Assembly (NCBI GenBank): GCA_029261695.1
Contig: JAJDAV010000028.1
Span: forward strand, 1 to 52,708
Length of the DNA stretch: 52,708 nt
Origin: Nitrospinaceae bacterium
GTDB taxonomy: Bacteria > Nitrospinota > Nitrospinia > Nitrospinales > VA-1
Direction of reading: 5' to 3'
The translations under genes and the position numbers were made by a program. Shown piece by piece: positions 18,770 to 27,257 of the stretch (its first letter is position 1; each line of letters starts with the position of its first letter). A model generated the notes under the pieces. It ran no database searches. It had not been told where the DNA came from and was given only the letters and a program-made list of their open reading frames with translations.

Positions 18770-18880
18770 ATGGACCTTGTAAACATTTCGCAAAAAATCC
18801 TGATCGCCTCGGCGGTTGTGAACACAGTTGTAACCACCCTCGCTTTCTTTTTCTTTATCATCAATGGAGGTGTCGGATGA
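18770..18880 (+). CDS. 36-residue single-span membrane microprotein
   Basis: Too short for the ORF track. The ATG at 18770 is preceded by AAGAGG at ~7 nt. The product starts MDLVNISQKILIASAVV and contains a single hydrophobic span that ends in LAFFFFIINGGVG. Its stop overlaps the start of the next micro-ORF (ATGA), a sign of real, coupled translation. Such peptides often serve as small subunits of membrane complexes, but no partner is identifiable here. Confidence 0.6.
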   Translation: MDLVNISQKILIASAVVNTVVTTLAFFFFIINGGVG

Positions 18881-18981
18881 CCTTCAACGATATGAAAGAT
18901 ATTGTCTGGAACCTATTTGGCGCGTTCGTTTATTTTTGTGTTGGCGGCGGCGCCGTCTTCCACACCTTTCTGGGGTATTGA
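18877..18981 (+). CDS. 34-residue membrane microprotein, coupled to the preceding one
   Basis: Too short for the ORF track. It begins in an ATGA overlap with the upstream micro-ORF and encodes MTFNDMKDIVWNLFGAFVYF followed by a Gly-rich hydrophobic run ending FLGY. One membrane span is predicted. The ORF-track entries over this region (18864, 18902, 18884 minus) are in other frames. Function unknown; the overlap and tandem arrangement suggest two subunits of one small complex. Confidence 0.6.
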   Translation: MTFNDMKDIVWNLFGAFVYFCVGGGAVFHTFLGY

Positions 18982-19134
18982 GGAGTTTATTTTCTCTCCT
19001 CGGAAAAATCAGGAGACTGGCTCTGATTTTAACCCTCACCACTTTAAACAAGGAGTGATTTTCGCTCGCCCTACCTTCTCGAGCATTCAAGACTCATAAA
19101 AGTGGGTACATACTTACCAGCAGAGAAAAACCTA

Positions 19135-20661
19135 ATGACTCAAAAAATCTCTTTATTCCAACGAATCAAAATAGGTGAATTTGAATATAAATTAGCCTGT
19201 TTGCAAATCATTTCAATCACATTAATGGTTGTCCCTGTTTTAGTTTCCATATTATTATTTCACCATCAAACAGATGACTATTTCATTGATATCTGGAAAT
19301 ACCTTTCATCCATAAAGTTAGCTTTTCCACCTCTTCTGCTATTACTTTCTGGATATATTTTAGCATTCCTTTTTGGAGCCTCCATTTCAGAAACCCCAAA
19401 ATTGGTATTAAAATATTTGAGGAACAAATTTTTCCAAAACCCAGTCACGATGATTATTTTTATTCTGACTTCCACTATCTATAATTATCTTGTAATTCAC
19501 CACATCAAGACAACCCCACCCCCTAAATATAATTTATTTGTTTCACAAATTTTGGGTGGGGAATCCGATGACTTTGAAGTCGCAAAAAAATATCTAAAAA
19601 AAATTAAAACATTAAACGAAGTTAGGGCAGAAAATTTTCAACTTGTTTTAGATGTTTTTCATTATCGGAATAAAATAAATACAAAAAATCTCCATGAAAC
19701 CCTTACTAAAGCTAGAATTTTTGTCCGCGCCTTAGATGCAAACCTTGACGATGAAATTTGGCAACATCATCCTTTGCGCCTTCATACATTAGCAGAAGCC
19801 TATTCCATGTGGGCACAAGCTATATTTAGTGATAAAAAGCAACAGTCCAACACAAAAAAAGTAGATGCTGAATGGAAAGAAATTTCAAACAAAAGCCTAG
19901 AGTTATATGAACGGGTTTATTCTTCGGAGTCCAATTTATCCACCAAACTACTAAAGGCTAGTGCCCTCCACAATAAAGGAAATGTATTGCTTTATACCCA
20001 GCAATTTAAAAAATCTCTGGAAGCAATGGAAAGAGCACTGGTTTTCAACCCAAACACATCAACCTATTCCAATCTGGTAGCAATTTATGTTCTTCTAGGA
20101 AACATTCCCAAGGCAATAGAAAAAGGGCTAGAAGGAAAAGAATGGGCTCTAAATAATGGGAAAGCGCTAAGAGATATTTCTAACTACGCAGGAATTTTAG
20201 GAAATATGGGATTTGCCCAAATGATTAAAGGGGATTTTCAAAATGCTACAGAAAATTTAAACTCGCAGTTCAATTTATTGAATGATGAGCTTAGCCAATT
20301 AAACCTTGTGGTTGCTTTAGCCTTTCAAGGAAATAAAACACAGGCCAAAATATTAATGGCCAAATTAAAAGTTCCACCACTTGAATTAAATAACCAGGCA
20401 GATAGAGTTAGACATCCCACAGTTTCTCGTTGTGCTTATTTAATATGGGAGATCATATCGGATGATCTCCCCCCATCTCAATCCGCTGCGTACCTCCATA
20501 CATACTTAGAGCAAGCAAGAACAGAAACACAATTGAATCGAGAAACTTTGACAGGAGTCTTGGATTTAAGGAAAAAGGCATGGAATAACCTTTTAAAAAG
20601 CCAAGAACCCTGTAGTTACTTTTCATTGGTTCCTAAATTTAAGAATAGCTTGGTTCCCTAA
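19135..20661 (+). CDS. Membrane protein with TPR-like repeats, AT-rich
   Basis: 508 residues from the ATG at 19135, preceded by an AGAGAAA; the ORF track uses a GTG 33 bp earlier. Three N-terminal transmembrane segments are visible (ISITLMVVPVLVSILLF, PPLLLLLSGYILAFLFG, MIIFILTSTIYNYLVIH). A soluble region follows with TPR-like helices, clearest around ASALHNKGNVLLYTQQFKKS, YSNLVAIYVLLGNIPKAIEK and LNLVVALAFQGNKTQAKILM. Base composition is visibly more AT-rich than its neighbours, which may mean recent acquisition. No catalytic motif is seen and no function can be assigned. Confidence 0.75.
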   Translation: MTQKISLFQRIKIGEFEYKLACLQIISITLMVVPVLVSILLFHHQTDDYFIDIWKYLSSIKLAFPPLLLLLSGYILAFLFGASISETPKLVLKYLRNKFFQNPVTMIIFILTSTIYNYLVIHHIKTTPPPKYNLFVSQILGGESDDFEVAKKYLKKIKTLNEVRAENFQLVLDVFHYRNKINTKNLHETLTKARIFVRALDANLDDEIWQHHPLRLHTLAEAYSMWAQAIFSDKKQQSNTKKVDAEWKEISNKSLELYERVYSSESNLSTKLLKASALHNKGNVLLYTQQFKKSLEAMERALVFNPNTSTYSNLVAIYVLLGNIPKAIEKGLEGKEWALNNGKALRDISNYAGILGNMGFAQMIKGDFQNATENLNSQFNLLNDELSQLNLVVALAFQGNKTQAKILMAKLKVPPLELNNQADRVRHPTVSRCAYLIWEIISDDLPPSQSAAYLHTYLEQARTETQLNRETLTGVLDLRKKAWNNLLKSQEPCSYFSLVPKFKNSLVP

Positions 20662-20958
20662 ATTCTGAAATTTTATCCAAACTTTTCAATTCTTAAACAG
20701 CAAAACCGAAACTAAAAAAACAAAAAAACACCATTATTTGTACCTCAAAGCATGAAAATGTGAGATAATGCCTCGCTTTGGAAATTTAATTTAAGCAGTC
20801 CTTTACAACCCGCCGGCCCATGCCCGCCCTATCTATTTGATAAAAAAGGACTTGTTAAATTTTCCATACATTTCCCATAAAATATTTAATTGTTTGGAAG
20901 TATTGACAAAACCCCTTGGGGTACCTATATTTCCACCTTTGCCCGATGTTATAAGCCT
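20662..20958 (+). other. Intergenic AT-rich leader before the yqeY-dnaG-rpoD operon
   Basis: 297 bp without a gene. The only element I can support is the promoter at 20903-20931. The ORF-track N-terminal extension of the YqeY ORF (20890-20958) lies over this promoter and is not credible as coding. Confidence 0.6.
20903..20931 (+). promoter_or_regulatory. Sigma70-type promoter of the yqeY-dnaG-rpoD operon
   Basis: TTGACA (20903-20908), an exact 17-nt spacer and TATATT (20926-20931). The -10 ends 27 bp before the YqeY ATG at 20959. This is the best promoter match in the window and fits a housekeeping macromolecular-synthesis operon. Confidence 0.8.
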
Positions 20959-21402
20959 ATGAGTTTAAAGGAAAAACTCCTTTCTGACATGAAGGAGGCC
21001 ATGAAGTCTAAAGATTCTATAAGACTTGGAACTGTCCGCAGCGTTATTTCTGCTTTTAAAAGTCAGGAAATCGACACTCGAAAAGACATTAAAGAAGAAG
21101 AAATTCTTACTATTGTCGCTCGCGAGGTAAAAAAAAGGAAAGAAGCCGCCGCGCTTTATGAAAAAGGCAATCGACCTGAATTAAAAGATAAAGAAATTCA
21201 GGAAATGGAAATTTTGCAGACTTATCTACCGGAACAAGTTTCGGAAGAAGATTTACGTCGTCGCATTCAAGAGGTGATTAAAGAAACCGGCGCAGAAGGT
21301 ATGAAAGACTTTGGGAAGATCATGAAAACCCTGGTTCCAGAATTTAAAGGAAAAGCTGACAACGCTTTAATTAAAGATCTGGCAAACGAATATTTAAATT
21401 AA
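20959..21402 (+). CDS. GatB/YqeY domain protein
   Basis: 147 residues from the ATG at 20959 (MSLKEKLLSDMKEAMKSKDSIRLGTVR). The ORF-track start at 20890 would place 23 extra residues across a consensus promoter. Family blocks are ARDEVKKRKEAA-like AREVKKRKEAAALYEKG, EILQTYLPEQVSEEDL and MKDFGKIMKTLVPEFKGKAD. The fold is shared with the tRNA-interacting tail of GatB; the exact role is unknown. As in many bacteria it sits upstream of dnaG and rpoD; rpsU, often present in this operon, is missing. Confidence 0.9.
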   Translation: MSLKEKLLSDMKEAMKSKDSIRLGTVRSVISAFKSQEIDTRKDIKEEEILTIVAREVKKRKEAAALYEKGNRPELKDKEIQEMEILQTYLPEQVSEEDLRRRIQEVIKETGAEGMKDFGKIMKTLVPEFKGKADNALIKDLANEYLN

Positions 21403-21447
21403 CTTTGTATCTATAAACACAAAGATACTAATTCACTTTCTTATATA

Positions 21448-23220
21448 TTGAACTATTCCATCCCCGACAACATCATTGATGAAGTTAGAGACCGCACCGA
21501 CATTGTCGAAGTGGTTTCTCAGCATGTTGCCTTAAAAAAAGTCGGCAAAAACTTTAAAGGCCTTTGCCCTTTTCATTCAGAAAAGACACCTTCGTTCACT
21601 GTCAGTTCTGAAAAGCGCATTTACCATTGTTTCGGATGTGGTGCAGGCGGAAACGTCTTTAAATTTGTAATGGAAGTTCAAAGCATTTCGTTTATAGATG
21701 CTGTCCGACAATTTGCTGAGAGTGCCGGTGTTCCCCTTCCCAAGCCCAATTCAGGCAACCTGAACGACCCTGCTTTTAAAGAACGGGAAGAGCTTAAAAA
21801 AGCCAATGAACTGGCTGCTAAATATTTTCATTCCCTCTTCAACGATGCGCAAGCGGGGTTAGCGGCAAGAGACTACTTGAAAAATCGCCATTTTACTGGA
21901 GAGGTCCTGGATAAATACAACATCGGTTGGGCTGTTCCGGAATGGAGAGGGTTGACCGACCATCTACAAAAAACCGGAAACCTTTCCCGAAAAACGGTAC
22001 TGCAGTCGGGTCTCGTCATAGAAAAAGAGGAAGGGTCAAAAGTTTATGACCGGTTTCGTGGTCGGGTGATTTTTCCCATCAAAGATAATTATGGCAGTGT
22101 TATCGGTTTTGGAGGTCGGGCTATTGCAGAGGGGGATAACCCAAAATACCTGAACTCACCGGAAACCCCGCTTTATCAGAAAAGTCAGGTTCTATTTGGG
22201 ATGGATATTGCCAAGCAAGCCATTCGCAAGGAAGATCAGGCAATTTTAGTCGAAGGCTATCTCGACCAGATGAGAGCCACTCAATATGGCATTTTGAATT
22301 CTGTGGCAACTTGTGGAACCGCTTTGACCCCAAAGCAAGCCACAATGCTGAGAAATTACGCCAGCTCGGTAGTACTGGTATTCGATTCAGACAACGCCGG
22401 CCGGTCTGCCGCAGATAAAGGGTTCGATGTTCTCCATGAAAAAGGACTCCAAGTAAAAACCGTCTTTCTACCTGAAGGGCAAGACCCTGACTCGTATATT
22501 CAGGAAAATGGAGCTGAAAAATTTCTGGAAAAAATTAAAACCGCAAAGCCTTATTTGGAATCCTATATTGATACAGTTGTTGCGGGCAAAAATGGCAATT
22601 CCCCATCTGAACGGGTGGAAATGGCAAACCAGGTGGTTCCTATGCTTAGGAAAGTGCAAAATCTGGTAGAACGAAACGGTTTGATTGAATATTTTTCATC
22701 AACAGCAAAGATTGACGAAGCATCGTTTCTAGGCGAATTGAAAAAATCATTCTCGCAGAACCAGTCAAAAGTTGAAGTTCGGGAGCCTGGAAAAGATTCA
22801 ATTTTACATACAGAAAAATATTTAGTTCAATTGATTCTTTCCGATAAAGAAACCGCTGAAAAGGTTCTTCAATCTATCAATCCGGAAGACTTTTCCGACC
22901 CGGCACTAAAATCTATCGCAATGGCCTCTATGCAAAAGATCAATGAAGATGAAGATCTTGAAATAGACAAACTCATAGACGAGACCGATGACCCAGAAAT
23001 CAGGAGCCAGTTAACTCAATTAGGAATGGAACCCATGGAGTTTGATGCAATTGAACGAACCATTTCCGATTGTGTCGCTAAATTTAATAACGTTCACATC
23101 AAATCGAAAATAAAAATTGTCAAACAACAACGTAACGAAGCCGACATGGCCGGCCAAGTAGAAAAGTCGCGCGAACTTCAAAATAAGCTTCGTGAAATGC
23201 AATTAGCTTTAGCTCATTAA
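21448..23220 (+). CDS. dnaG: DNA primase
   Basis: 590 residues. The start is a TTG giving MNYSIPDNIIDEVRDRTDIVEVV, the normal DnaG N-terminus, and no better start exists. The zinc-binding domain has Cys40, His43, Cys61 and Cys64 (CPFHSEKTPSF, YHCFGCGAGG). The RNA polymerase core includes the TOPRIM motif VEGYLDQM and FDSDNAGRSAA. The C-terminal part is the helicase-binding type. It synthesises RNA primers at the replication fork. It lies between yqeY and rpoD in the classical order, with 45 and 51 bp gaps. Confidence 0.96.
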   Translation: MNYSIPDNIIDEVRDRTDIVEVVSQHVALKKVGKNFKGLCPFHSEKTPSFTVSSEKRIYHCFGCGAGGNVFKFVMEVQSISFIDAVRQFAESAGVPLPKPNSGNLNDPAFKEREELKKANELAAKYFHSLFNDAQAGLAARDYLKNRHFTGEVLDKYNIGWAVPEWRGLTDHLQKTGNLSRKTVLQSGLVIEKEEGSKVYDRFRGRVIFPIKDNYGSVIGFGGRAIAEGDNPKYLNSPETPLYQKSQVLFGMDIAKQAIRKEDQAILVEGYLDQMRATQYGILNSVATCGTALTPKQATMLRNYASSVVLVFDSDNAGRSAADKGFDVLHEKGLQVKTVFLPEGQDPDSYIQENGAEKFLEKIKTAKPYLESYIDTVVAGKNGNSPSERVEMANQVVPMLRKVQNLVERNGLIEYFSSTAKIDEASFLGELKKSFSQNQSKVEVREPGKDSILHTEKYLVQLILSDKETAEKVLQSINPEDFSDPALKSIAMASMQKINEDEDLEIDKLIDETDDPEIRSQLTQLGMEPMEFDAIERTISDCVAKFNNVHIKSKIKIVKQQRNEADMAGQVEKSRELQNKLREMQLALAH

Positions 23221-23271
23221 AACCGTTTTTTAATTCAACAACCGCTTAGCGTAAGAGGAGAAATTGTCCAG

Positions 23272-25029
23272 ATGGCCACAATGGAAAAATTGACTCATGT
23301 TTCTGAAATCAATCAATTGGTTTCACAAGGCAAGGAAAAAGGTTACCTGACGTATGAGGAGGTCAATGATGTCTTACCTTCAGATGTCGTTACCCCAGAA
23401 CAAATCGACGATCTCATGGCCCTTTTTAGTGAAAATGAAATTGCCATCGTTGACACTTCTGTAAAAGGGGAAAAAATTGCTGCCTCCAAAGGAGACAAGA
23501 AAGATGGCGCTGAGGATGATGTGCAGACTTCCAAATCAGACTCTGTTTCAATTGATGATCCCGTCAGGCTGTACCTCCGCGAAATGGGGACCATTTCTCT
23601 TCTAACTCGTAAAGGCGAAGTAGAAATCGCTAAACGAATTGAAGCCGGGCAAGATGAAGTTCTTGGTGCAGTTGCCAATTGTGGGCTTACTATTCGGGAA
23701 TTCGTGTCTTTGACTGAGCTGGTCAAAAAAGGAGAAGTCCGGATTTTTGACATCATTCAAGCAACCGAGCCAGAAGACGGAAAAGAAGCAGCGGAAAAAA
23801 AGGAAATCAAAAATCTGCAGAAACGGGTAAAAACACTCAAAAGTGAGTGTCTAAAACTGGAAAAGCTTCGCGATCGGATAGAGGGCGGAAAATTATCAGA
23901 AAAAATGCTCGCAAAAGTCACCGACCAGTCGCTAAAACAGCAAAAGATAGTCGAGAAATTGATTTTAGGTCTCGGGCTTTCTAATGATGTCATGGATGAA
24001 AACATTGAAAAAATTTATGGGATCGCTGCAGAGTACCGGGAAGCTGGAAAACAAGAACGCGACATCGAAAAACAACTTCGCATGTCTCTTGCGGGAGTAA
24101 AAAAACTCGCAAAAAACTGGACCAAGCAAAAAAGTGTAAAACTGCCGATCGGCAAAGTAATCACACGAGCCCAGTACGATAGTTTTATTAAACAGATTCA
24201 AGGCGGTCGTCGCAAAATTAAAAAAATTGAGAAAGAAACACAAACCAGCAAAGACAGCTTACTGGCAACAGTTCGGTCTATTGCCCGCGGAAGAGTGAAA
24301 GAAAAAACCGCAAAGCGAGAATTGGCAGAAGCAAATCTCCGACTGGTGGTCAGTATCGCCAAAAAATATACAAGTCGTGGCCTTCAGTTCCTCGATCTTA
24401 TCCAAGAGGGCAACATCGGTCTTATGAAGGCTGTTGATAAGTTCGAATATCAACGCGGATATAAATTCTCAACCTATGCAACCTGGTGGATTCGACAAGC
24501 TATTACCCGGGCCATTGCCGATCAGGCAAGAACCATCCGAATTCCGGTGCACATGATTGAAACTATAAACAAGCTCATCAGAGTTTCTCGGCATCTCGTT
24601 CAAGAACTGGGAAGAGAGCCGACCCCCGATGAGATTGCTATCAAAATGTCTCTTCCCGTTGACAAGGTTCGAAAAGTGCTAAAAATTGCCAAAGAACCAA
24701 TTTCACTGGAAACTCCAATTGGCGAAGAAGAAAACAGCCATCTGGGGGATTTCATTGAAGACAAAAAAGTTCTCTCGCCGATCGATGCGGTCGTCAAAAG
24801 AAACCTCAAAGATCAAACCTTGAGCGTTTTGTCTACTCTGGCATCCAGAGAAGAACGTGTCTTACGCAAACGATTCGGGATAGGAATGGACTCTGAACAT
24901 ACACTTGAAGAAGTCGGACAGGATTTTGCGGTTACCCGCGAGAGAATCCGTCAGATCGAAGCCAAGGCTCTGCGCAAACTACGGCATCCAAGCCGCAGTA
25001 AAAAACTACGTAGCTTTATTGAAAGCTGA
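23272..25029 (+). CDS. rpoD: RNA polymerase primary sigma factor
   Basis: 585 residues. Region 1.1 is present ([17 protein letters not shown]), followed by region 1.2 ([18 protein letters not shown]) and a Lys/Glu-rich non-conserved region. Regions 2.1-2.4 read [20 protein letters not shown] and [20 protein letters not shown]. Region 4.2 reads [20 protein letters not shown]. It is the housekeeping sigma that would recognise the TTGACA-N17-TATAAT-type promoters seen in this window. An AGGAG lies ~11 nt before the ATG. Confidence 0.97.
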   Translation: MATMEKLTHVSEINQLVSQGKEKGYLTYEEVNDVLPSDVVTPEQIDDLMALFSENEIAIVDTSVKGEKIAASKGDKKDGAEDDVQTSKSDSVSIDDPVRLYLREMGTISLLTRKGEVEIAKRIEAGQDEVLGAVANCGLTIREFVSLTELVKKGEVRIFDIIQATEPEDGKEAAEKKEIKNLQKRVKTLKSECLKLEKLRDRIEGGKLSEKMLAKVTDQSLKQQKIVEKLILGLGLSNDVMDENIEKIYGIAAEYREAGKQERDIEKQLRMSLAGVKKLAKNWTKQKSVKLPIGKVITRAQYDSFIKQIQGGRRKIKKIEKETQTSKDSLLATVRSIARGRVKEKTAKRELAEANLRLVVSIAKKYTSRGLQFLDLIQEGNIGLMKAVDKFEYQRGYKFSTYATWWIRQAITRAIADQARTIRIPVHMIETINKLIRVSRHLVQELGREPTPDEIAIKMSLPVDKVRKVLKIAKEPISLETPIGEEENSHLGDFIEDKKVLSPIDAVVKRNLKDQTLSVLSTLASREERVLRKRFGIGMDSEHTLEEVGQDFAVTRERIRQIEAKALRKLRHPSRSKKLRSFIES

Positions 25030-25038
25030 TCAGGATGC

Positions 25039-25111
25039 GGGCCTATAGCTCAGTTGGTAGAGCCCCCGGCTCATAACCGGGTGGTCAGAGGTTCGACCCC
25101 TCTTGGGCCCA
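25039..25111 (+). tRNA. tRNA-Met (CAT), elongator type
   Basis: The cloverleaf folds by eye. The acceptor is GGGCCTA/TGGGCCC with one G-U pair, the D arm is GCTC/GAGC, the anticodon stem CCCGG/CCGGG with loop CTCATAA, and the T arm is AGAGG-TTCGACC-CCTCT. The discriminator is A and CCA is not encoded. The 1-72 pair is G-C and the anticodon stem lacks three G-C pairs in initiator order, so it is not fMet. tRNA-Ile2 with a modified CAT anticodon is the main alternative. Confidence 0.93.
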
Positions 25112-25120
25112 CTTTAATTA

Positions 25121-25156
25121 AAAGGACTTATAGCTTCGGCTGTAAGTCCTTTTTTA
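25121..25156 (+). terminator. Rho-independent terminator after tRNA-Met
   Basis: AAAGGACTTATAGC, a TTCG tetraloop, GCTGTAAGTCCTTT with one G-U pair, then a T-run. It would end the rpoD-tRNA transcript. The downstream cheY gene is convergent, and the stem could serve it too. Confidence 0.9.
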
Positions 25157-25173
25157 TTTTGGAAAGGAATTTT

Positions 25174-25545
25174 TTAAACTTTCAGGAGAGATTTCACCTT
25201 GGCCTCAAAACTCTTACTGGACAAGGGTTTGACGATGTAGTCGCGGATTCCTAATTTCAAGGCTTCAACCACCTTTTCTTTAGAGTCCTCCACCGTTACC
25301 ATCAGGAAAGGTGTACTTTGAAGTGATTCTTCTTTTTTAACCGCCTTGTAAAATTCCAACCCATCCATAATTGGCATATGCCAGTCAGAAATGATCAGGT
25401 CGGCTTTTTGCAGTTTTAACTTTTGCAAAGCAGTTTCTCCATTTGTTGATGCGACTATTTTGTTGATTCCCATTTTTTTAAGTAGCTCAATAGTCATCTT
25501 TCGAGAAACCTTTTCATCTTCTACAACACAAACGGTGTAATCCAT
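25174..25545 (-). CDS. Single-domain response regulator, CheY-like
   Basis: 123 residues, a lone receiver domain with no output domain. All key residues are present: Glu9/Asp10 (VVEDE), phosphoacceptor Asp54 (LIISDWHMPIMDG), the Thr of LMVTVEDS and the Lys of YIVKPL. DWHMPxMDG is typical of chemotaxis CheY. It would be phosphorylated by a histidine kinase, possibly CheA, but no kinase or che gene is nearby. It is a monocistronic gene convergent with the tRNA terminator. Confidence 0.93.
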   Translation of the reverse strand: MDYTVCVVEDEKVSRKMTIELLKKMGINKIVASTNGETALQKLKLQKADLIISDWHMPIMDGLEFYKAVKKEESLQSTPFLMVTVEDSKEKVVEALKLGIRDYIVKPLSSKSFEAKVKSLLKV

Positions 25546-25646
25546 TTTACTCTCCCCGAACTACTTAGTATCCATTAGATCAGCAAACCGCCATATACCG
25601 GCCTCATTTAAATTATAGCATTTTTAACAGAAAATTTTGAGGTGCC

Positions 25647-25675
25647 TTGACATCCATTGAATCAAATTTTATCTA
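25647..25675 (+). promoter_or_regulatory. Predicted promoter of the Hsp20 gene
   Basis: TTGACA (25647-25652), a 17-nt spacer and TATCTA (25670-25675), ~81 bp before the Hsp20 ATG. A 12-nt perfect palindrome TCTCGGCCGAGA (25698-25709) lies in the leader and could be an operator or a small hairpin. Confidence 0.5.
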
Positions 25676-25756
25676 TTAATCAGAGTAAGAAAAATTCTCT
25701 CGGCCGAGAACCATGACTAACTAAATTCAATTTATTTATCTCAGGAGGACAACATC

Positions 25757-26191
25757 ATGAGTCTCGTAACTTGGCACCCAGAAGAAGCTTTAGACACAAT
25801 TTTTAATACGGATCGGTTTTTCAATGTAAAACCCAGCCGATGGCAAGCAAAAGCAGATACGATTTTGCCAAAAGTAAACGTCACTGAAAACGAAGGTTCC
25901 TTTCAACTTGAAGCTGAAACACCAGGAATGAAAGATAAAGACATAAGCGTGGAAGTCCATAATGGCGTTTTAACCATTAAAGGACATAAAGAAGAAGAGT
26001 CTAACGCGAAAAAAGATAATTATCATATCCGCGAATTCAGCAACCAAAGCTTCGAAAGGAGTTTCAGACTGAGTGACCGCGTGGACACCGGGAAGGTCTC
26101 GGCAAAAATCGATAATGGGGTTTTAAGAGTCCATTTACCAAAACATGAACTGGTAAAACCTCAAAAGATTGAAGTTCAAGGCATTTCCTAG
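25757..26191 (+). CDS. Small heat-shock protein, Hsp20/alpha-crystallin family
   Basis: 144 residues. The alpha-crystallin domain spans ~40-140: LPKVNVTENEGSFQLEAETPGMKDKDISVEVHNGVLTIKGHKEEE, with the C-terminal motif AKIDNGVLRVHLPK. It is an ATP-independent holdase that binds unfolding proteins. A strong Shine-Dalgarno (AGGAGG) precedes the ATG, which suggests high expression. It has its own promoter and terminator, so it is a single-gene unit. The heat-shock mode of control cannot be read; no CIRCE element was seen. Confidence 0.95.
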   Translation: MSLVTWHPEEALDTIFNTDRFFNVKPSRWQAKADTILPKVNVTENEGSFQLEAETPGMKDKDISVEVHNGVLTIKGHKEEESNAKKDNYHIREFSNQSFERSFRLSDRVDTGKVSAKIDNGVLRVHLPKHELVKPQKIEVQGIS

Positions 26192-26200
26192 TCACATATA

Positions 26201-26256
26201 AAAATAGGGTTGCCGGCTCGGGCAAAAGTCAAGCGCACCGGGCCGGTCTATTTTTT
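26201..26256 (+). terminator. Likely terminator after Hsp20
   Basis: AAAATAG...GCCGG pairs imperfectly with CCGG...TCTATTTTTT, ending in a run of six Ts. A second inverted repeat (AGAGGGCCA ... TGGCCCT) lies just downstream. Confidence 0.55.
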
Positions 26257-26400
26257 CCTGCATACATAATAGAGGGCCAAAATATTTATTCCTCTGGCCC
26301 TAAATTTTCATACGGTGAAGGCAAAGTTTGTGGTAAAACATCAAGGATTCAGTGCTGGTAAATCCAGTGCATTTACAACAACTTGATATCCGCAGGAAAA

Positions 26401-26751
26401 ATGAAATCTCTCGCATCAATAACAGACAACGATATAGAAACAATCAAAATGGCTCTTAATGATTCCATTTCAGACATGACAAGCGAACTTAAGAATGAGT
26501 TGAGTCCAGAACAAAAAAACTCCCTAATAAATTATAAAGACAAGTATTCACGAGTATTTGAAAAACTCAAAACGAACGGATCAATGTACGCTCTTACAGA
26601 AACCGAACTAGATGTTGTAGCCGGTGGATTGAACGATGCCATTGAACTGATTGAGGATAACCTGACTGACGATTTGAGCGATGAAGAAAGTGAAGAAATT
26701 CTGGGATATAAAAACGATTGTCAGCGGCTGGTAGACTTACTGGCGAGTTAA
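26401..26751 (+). CDS. Small acidic protein with internal tandem duplication
   Basis: 116 residues from the ATG at 26401, preceded by AGGA; the ORF-track TTG start is 18 bp upstream. Two ~50-residue halves align by eye: ITDNDIETIKMALNDSI...LSPEQKNSLINYKDKYSR versus LTETELDVVAGGLNDAI...LSDEESEEILGYKNDCQR. Both halves share the LND(S/A)I and YK(D/N) cores. It is highly acidic with no signal or membrane segment. I do not recognise a family. Confidence 0.65.
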   Translation: MKSLASITDNDIETIKMALNDSISDMTSELKNELSPEQKNSLINYKDKYSRVFEKLKTNGSMYALTETELDVVAGGLNDAIELIEDNLTDDLSDEESEEILGYKNDCQRLVDLLAS

Positions 26752-26757
26752 TTTTTT

Positions 26758-26988
26758 TTAGCGCAGAAAGTTAGCGTAGTAGCCATAATAAAACATCCAA
26801 CCTGTGATGCCAGTTCCGGCTGTCATGCAAAGTATCCAAGCCAACCTACTGTCTTTTTTTATGCTGCCCTTGTCCTCGTACATCCATGCAGAGTGGACCA
26901 ACATTCCCATAAAGTAGGAAATCACGAAAAAAGACAGGACTAACACCAGAATCATGTATCCTGAAAAATCGGATGGCTGTGTGCTCAT
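26758..26988 (-). CDS. Small two-span membrane protein
   Basis: 76 residues with two hydrophobic segments (MILVLVLSFFVISYFMGMLV and LAWILCMTAGTGITGWMFYY). The start overlaps the stop of the upstream 69-residue gene by 4 bp, so the two are coupled. No family recognised. The out-of-frame ORF 26846-27055 is a shadow. Confidence 0.65.
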   Translation of the reverse strand: MSTQPSDFSGYMILVLVLSFFVISYFMGMLVHSAWMYEDKGSIKKDSRLAWILCMTAGTGITGWMFYYGYYANFLR

Positions 26989-27194
26989 AAGAAAAATCCA
27001 GACTGTGCAACCCCCAGATAGGCAAGGAGCCAGGCAATGGCAAAAACTCCACCAACTATTACCGCAGCAGCGGTAGCAACCTTAAGAAAAACCACAAAGA
27101 TTTCTTTTCCTGTCTGTTTTTTTTGCCAGAAACTGATAGCAAAGGTCAGGACTCCTAATAAAATTGTGGTGCCAATATAGTATCTTGGGGACAT
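26985..27194 (-). CDS. Small two-span membrane protein
   Basis: 69 residues: one span near IGTTILLGVLTFAIS, a Lys-rich loop (WQKKQTGKE), and a second span VATAAAVIVGGVFAIAWLLAY. It overlaps the following membrane protein gene by 4 bp, so both probably belong to one membrane complex. It lies 63 bp downstream of the pyruvate kinase gene on the same strand. Function unknown. Confidence 0.65.
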   Translation of the reverse strand: MSPRYYIGTTILLGVLTFAISFWQKKQTGKEIFVVFLKVATAAAVIVGGVFAIAWLLAYLGVAQSGFFL

Positions 27195-27257
27195 TTTCAG
27201 AAACCAGCAGGATTAATCATAAAATAATGTTTCTTTCCAGACAATCAGAGTCAAGCG

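Noticed and set aside
20890-20958. N-terminal extension of the YqeY ORF
   Set aside because: It runs across a TTGACA-N17-TATATT promoter, and the family N-terminus (MSLKEKLLSDM) starts at 20959.
23965-24453. Minus-strand ORFs within rpoD
   Set aside because: Shadow frames inside a confidently identified sigma factor gene.
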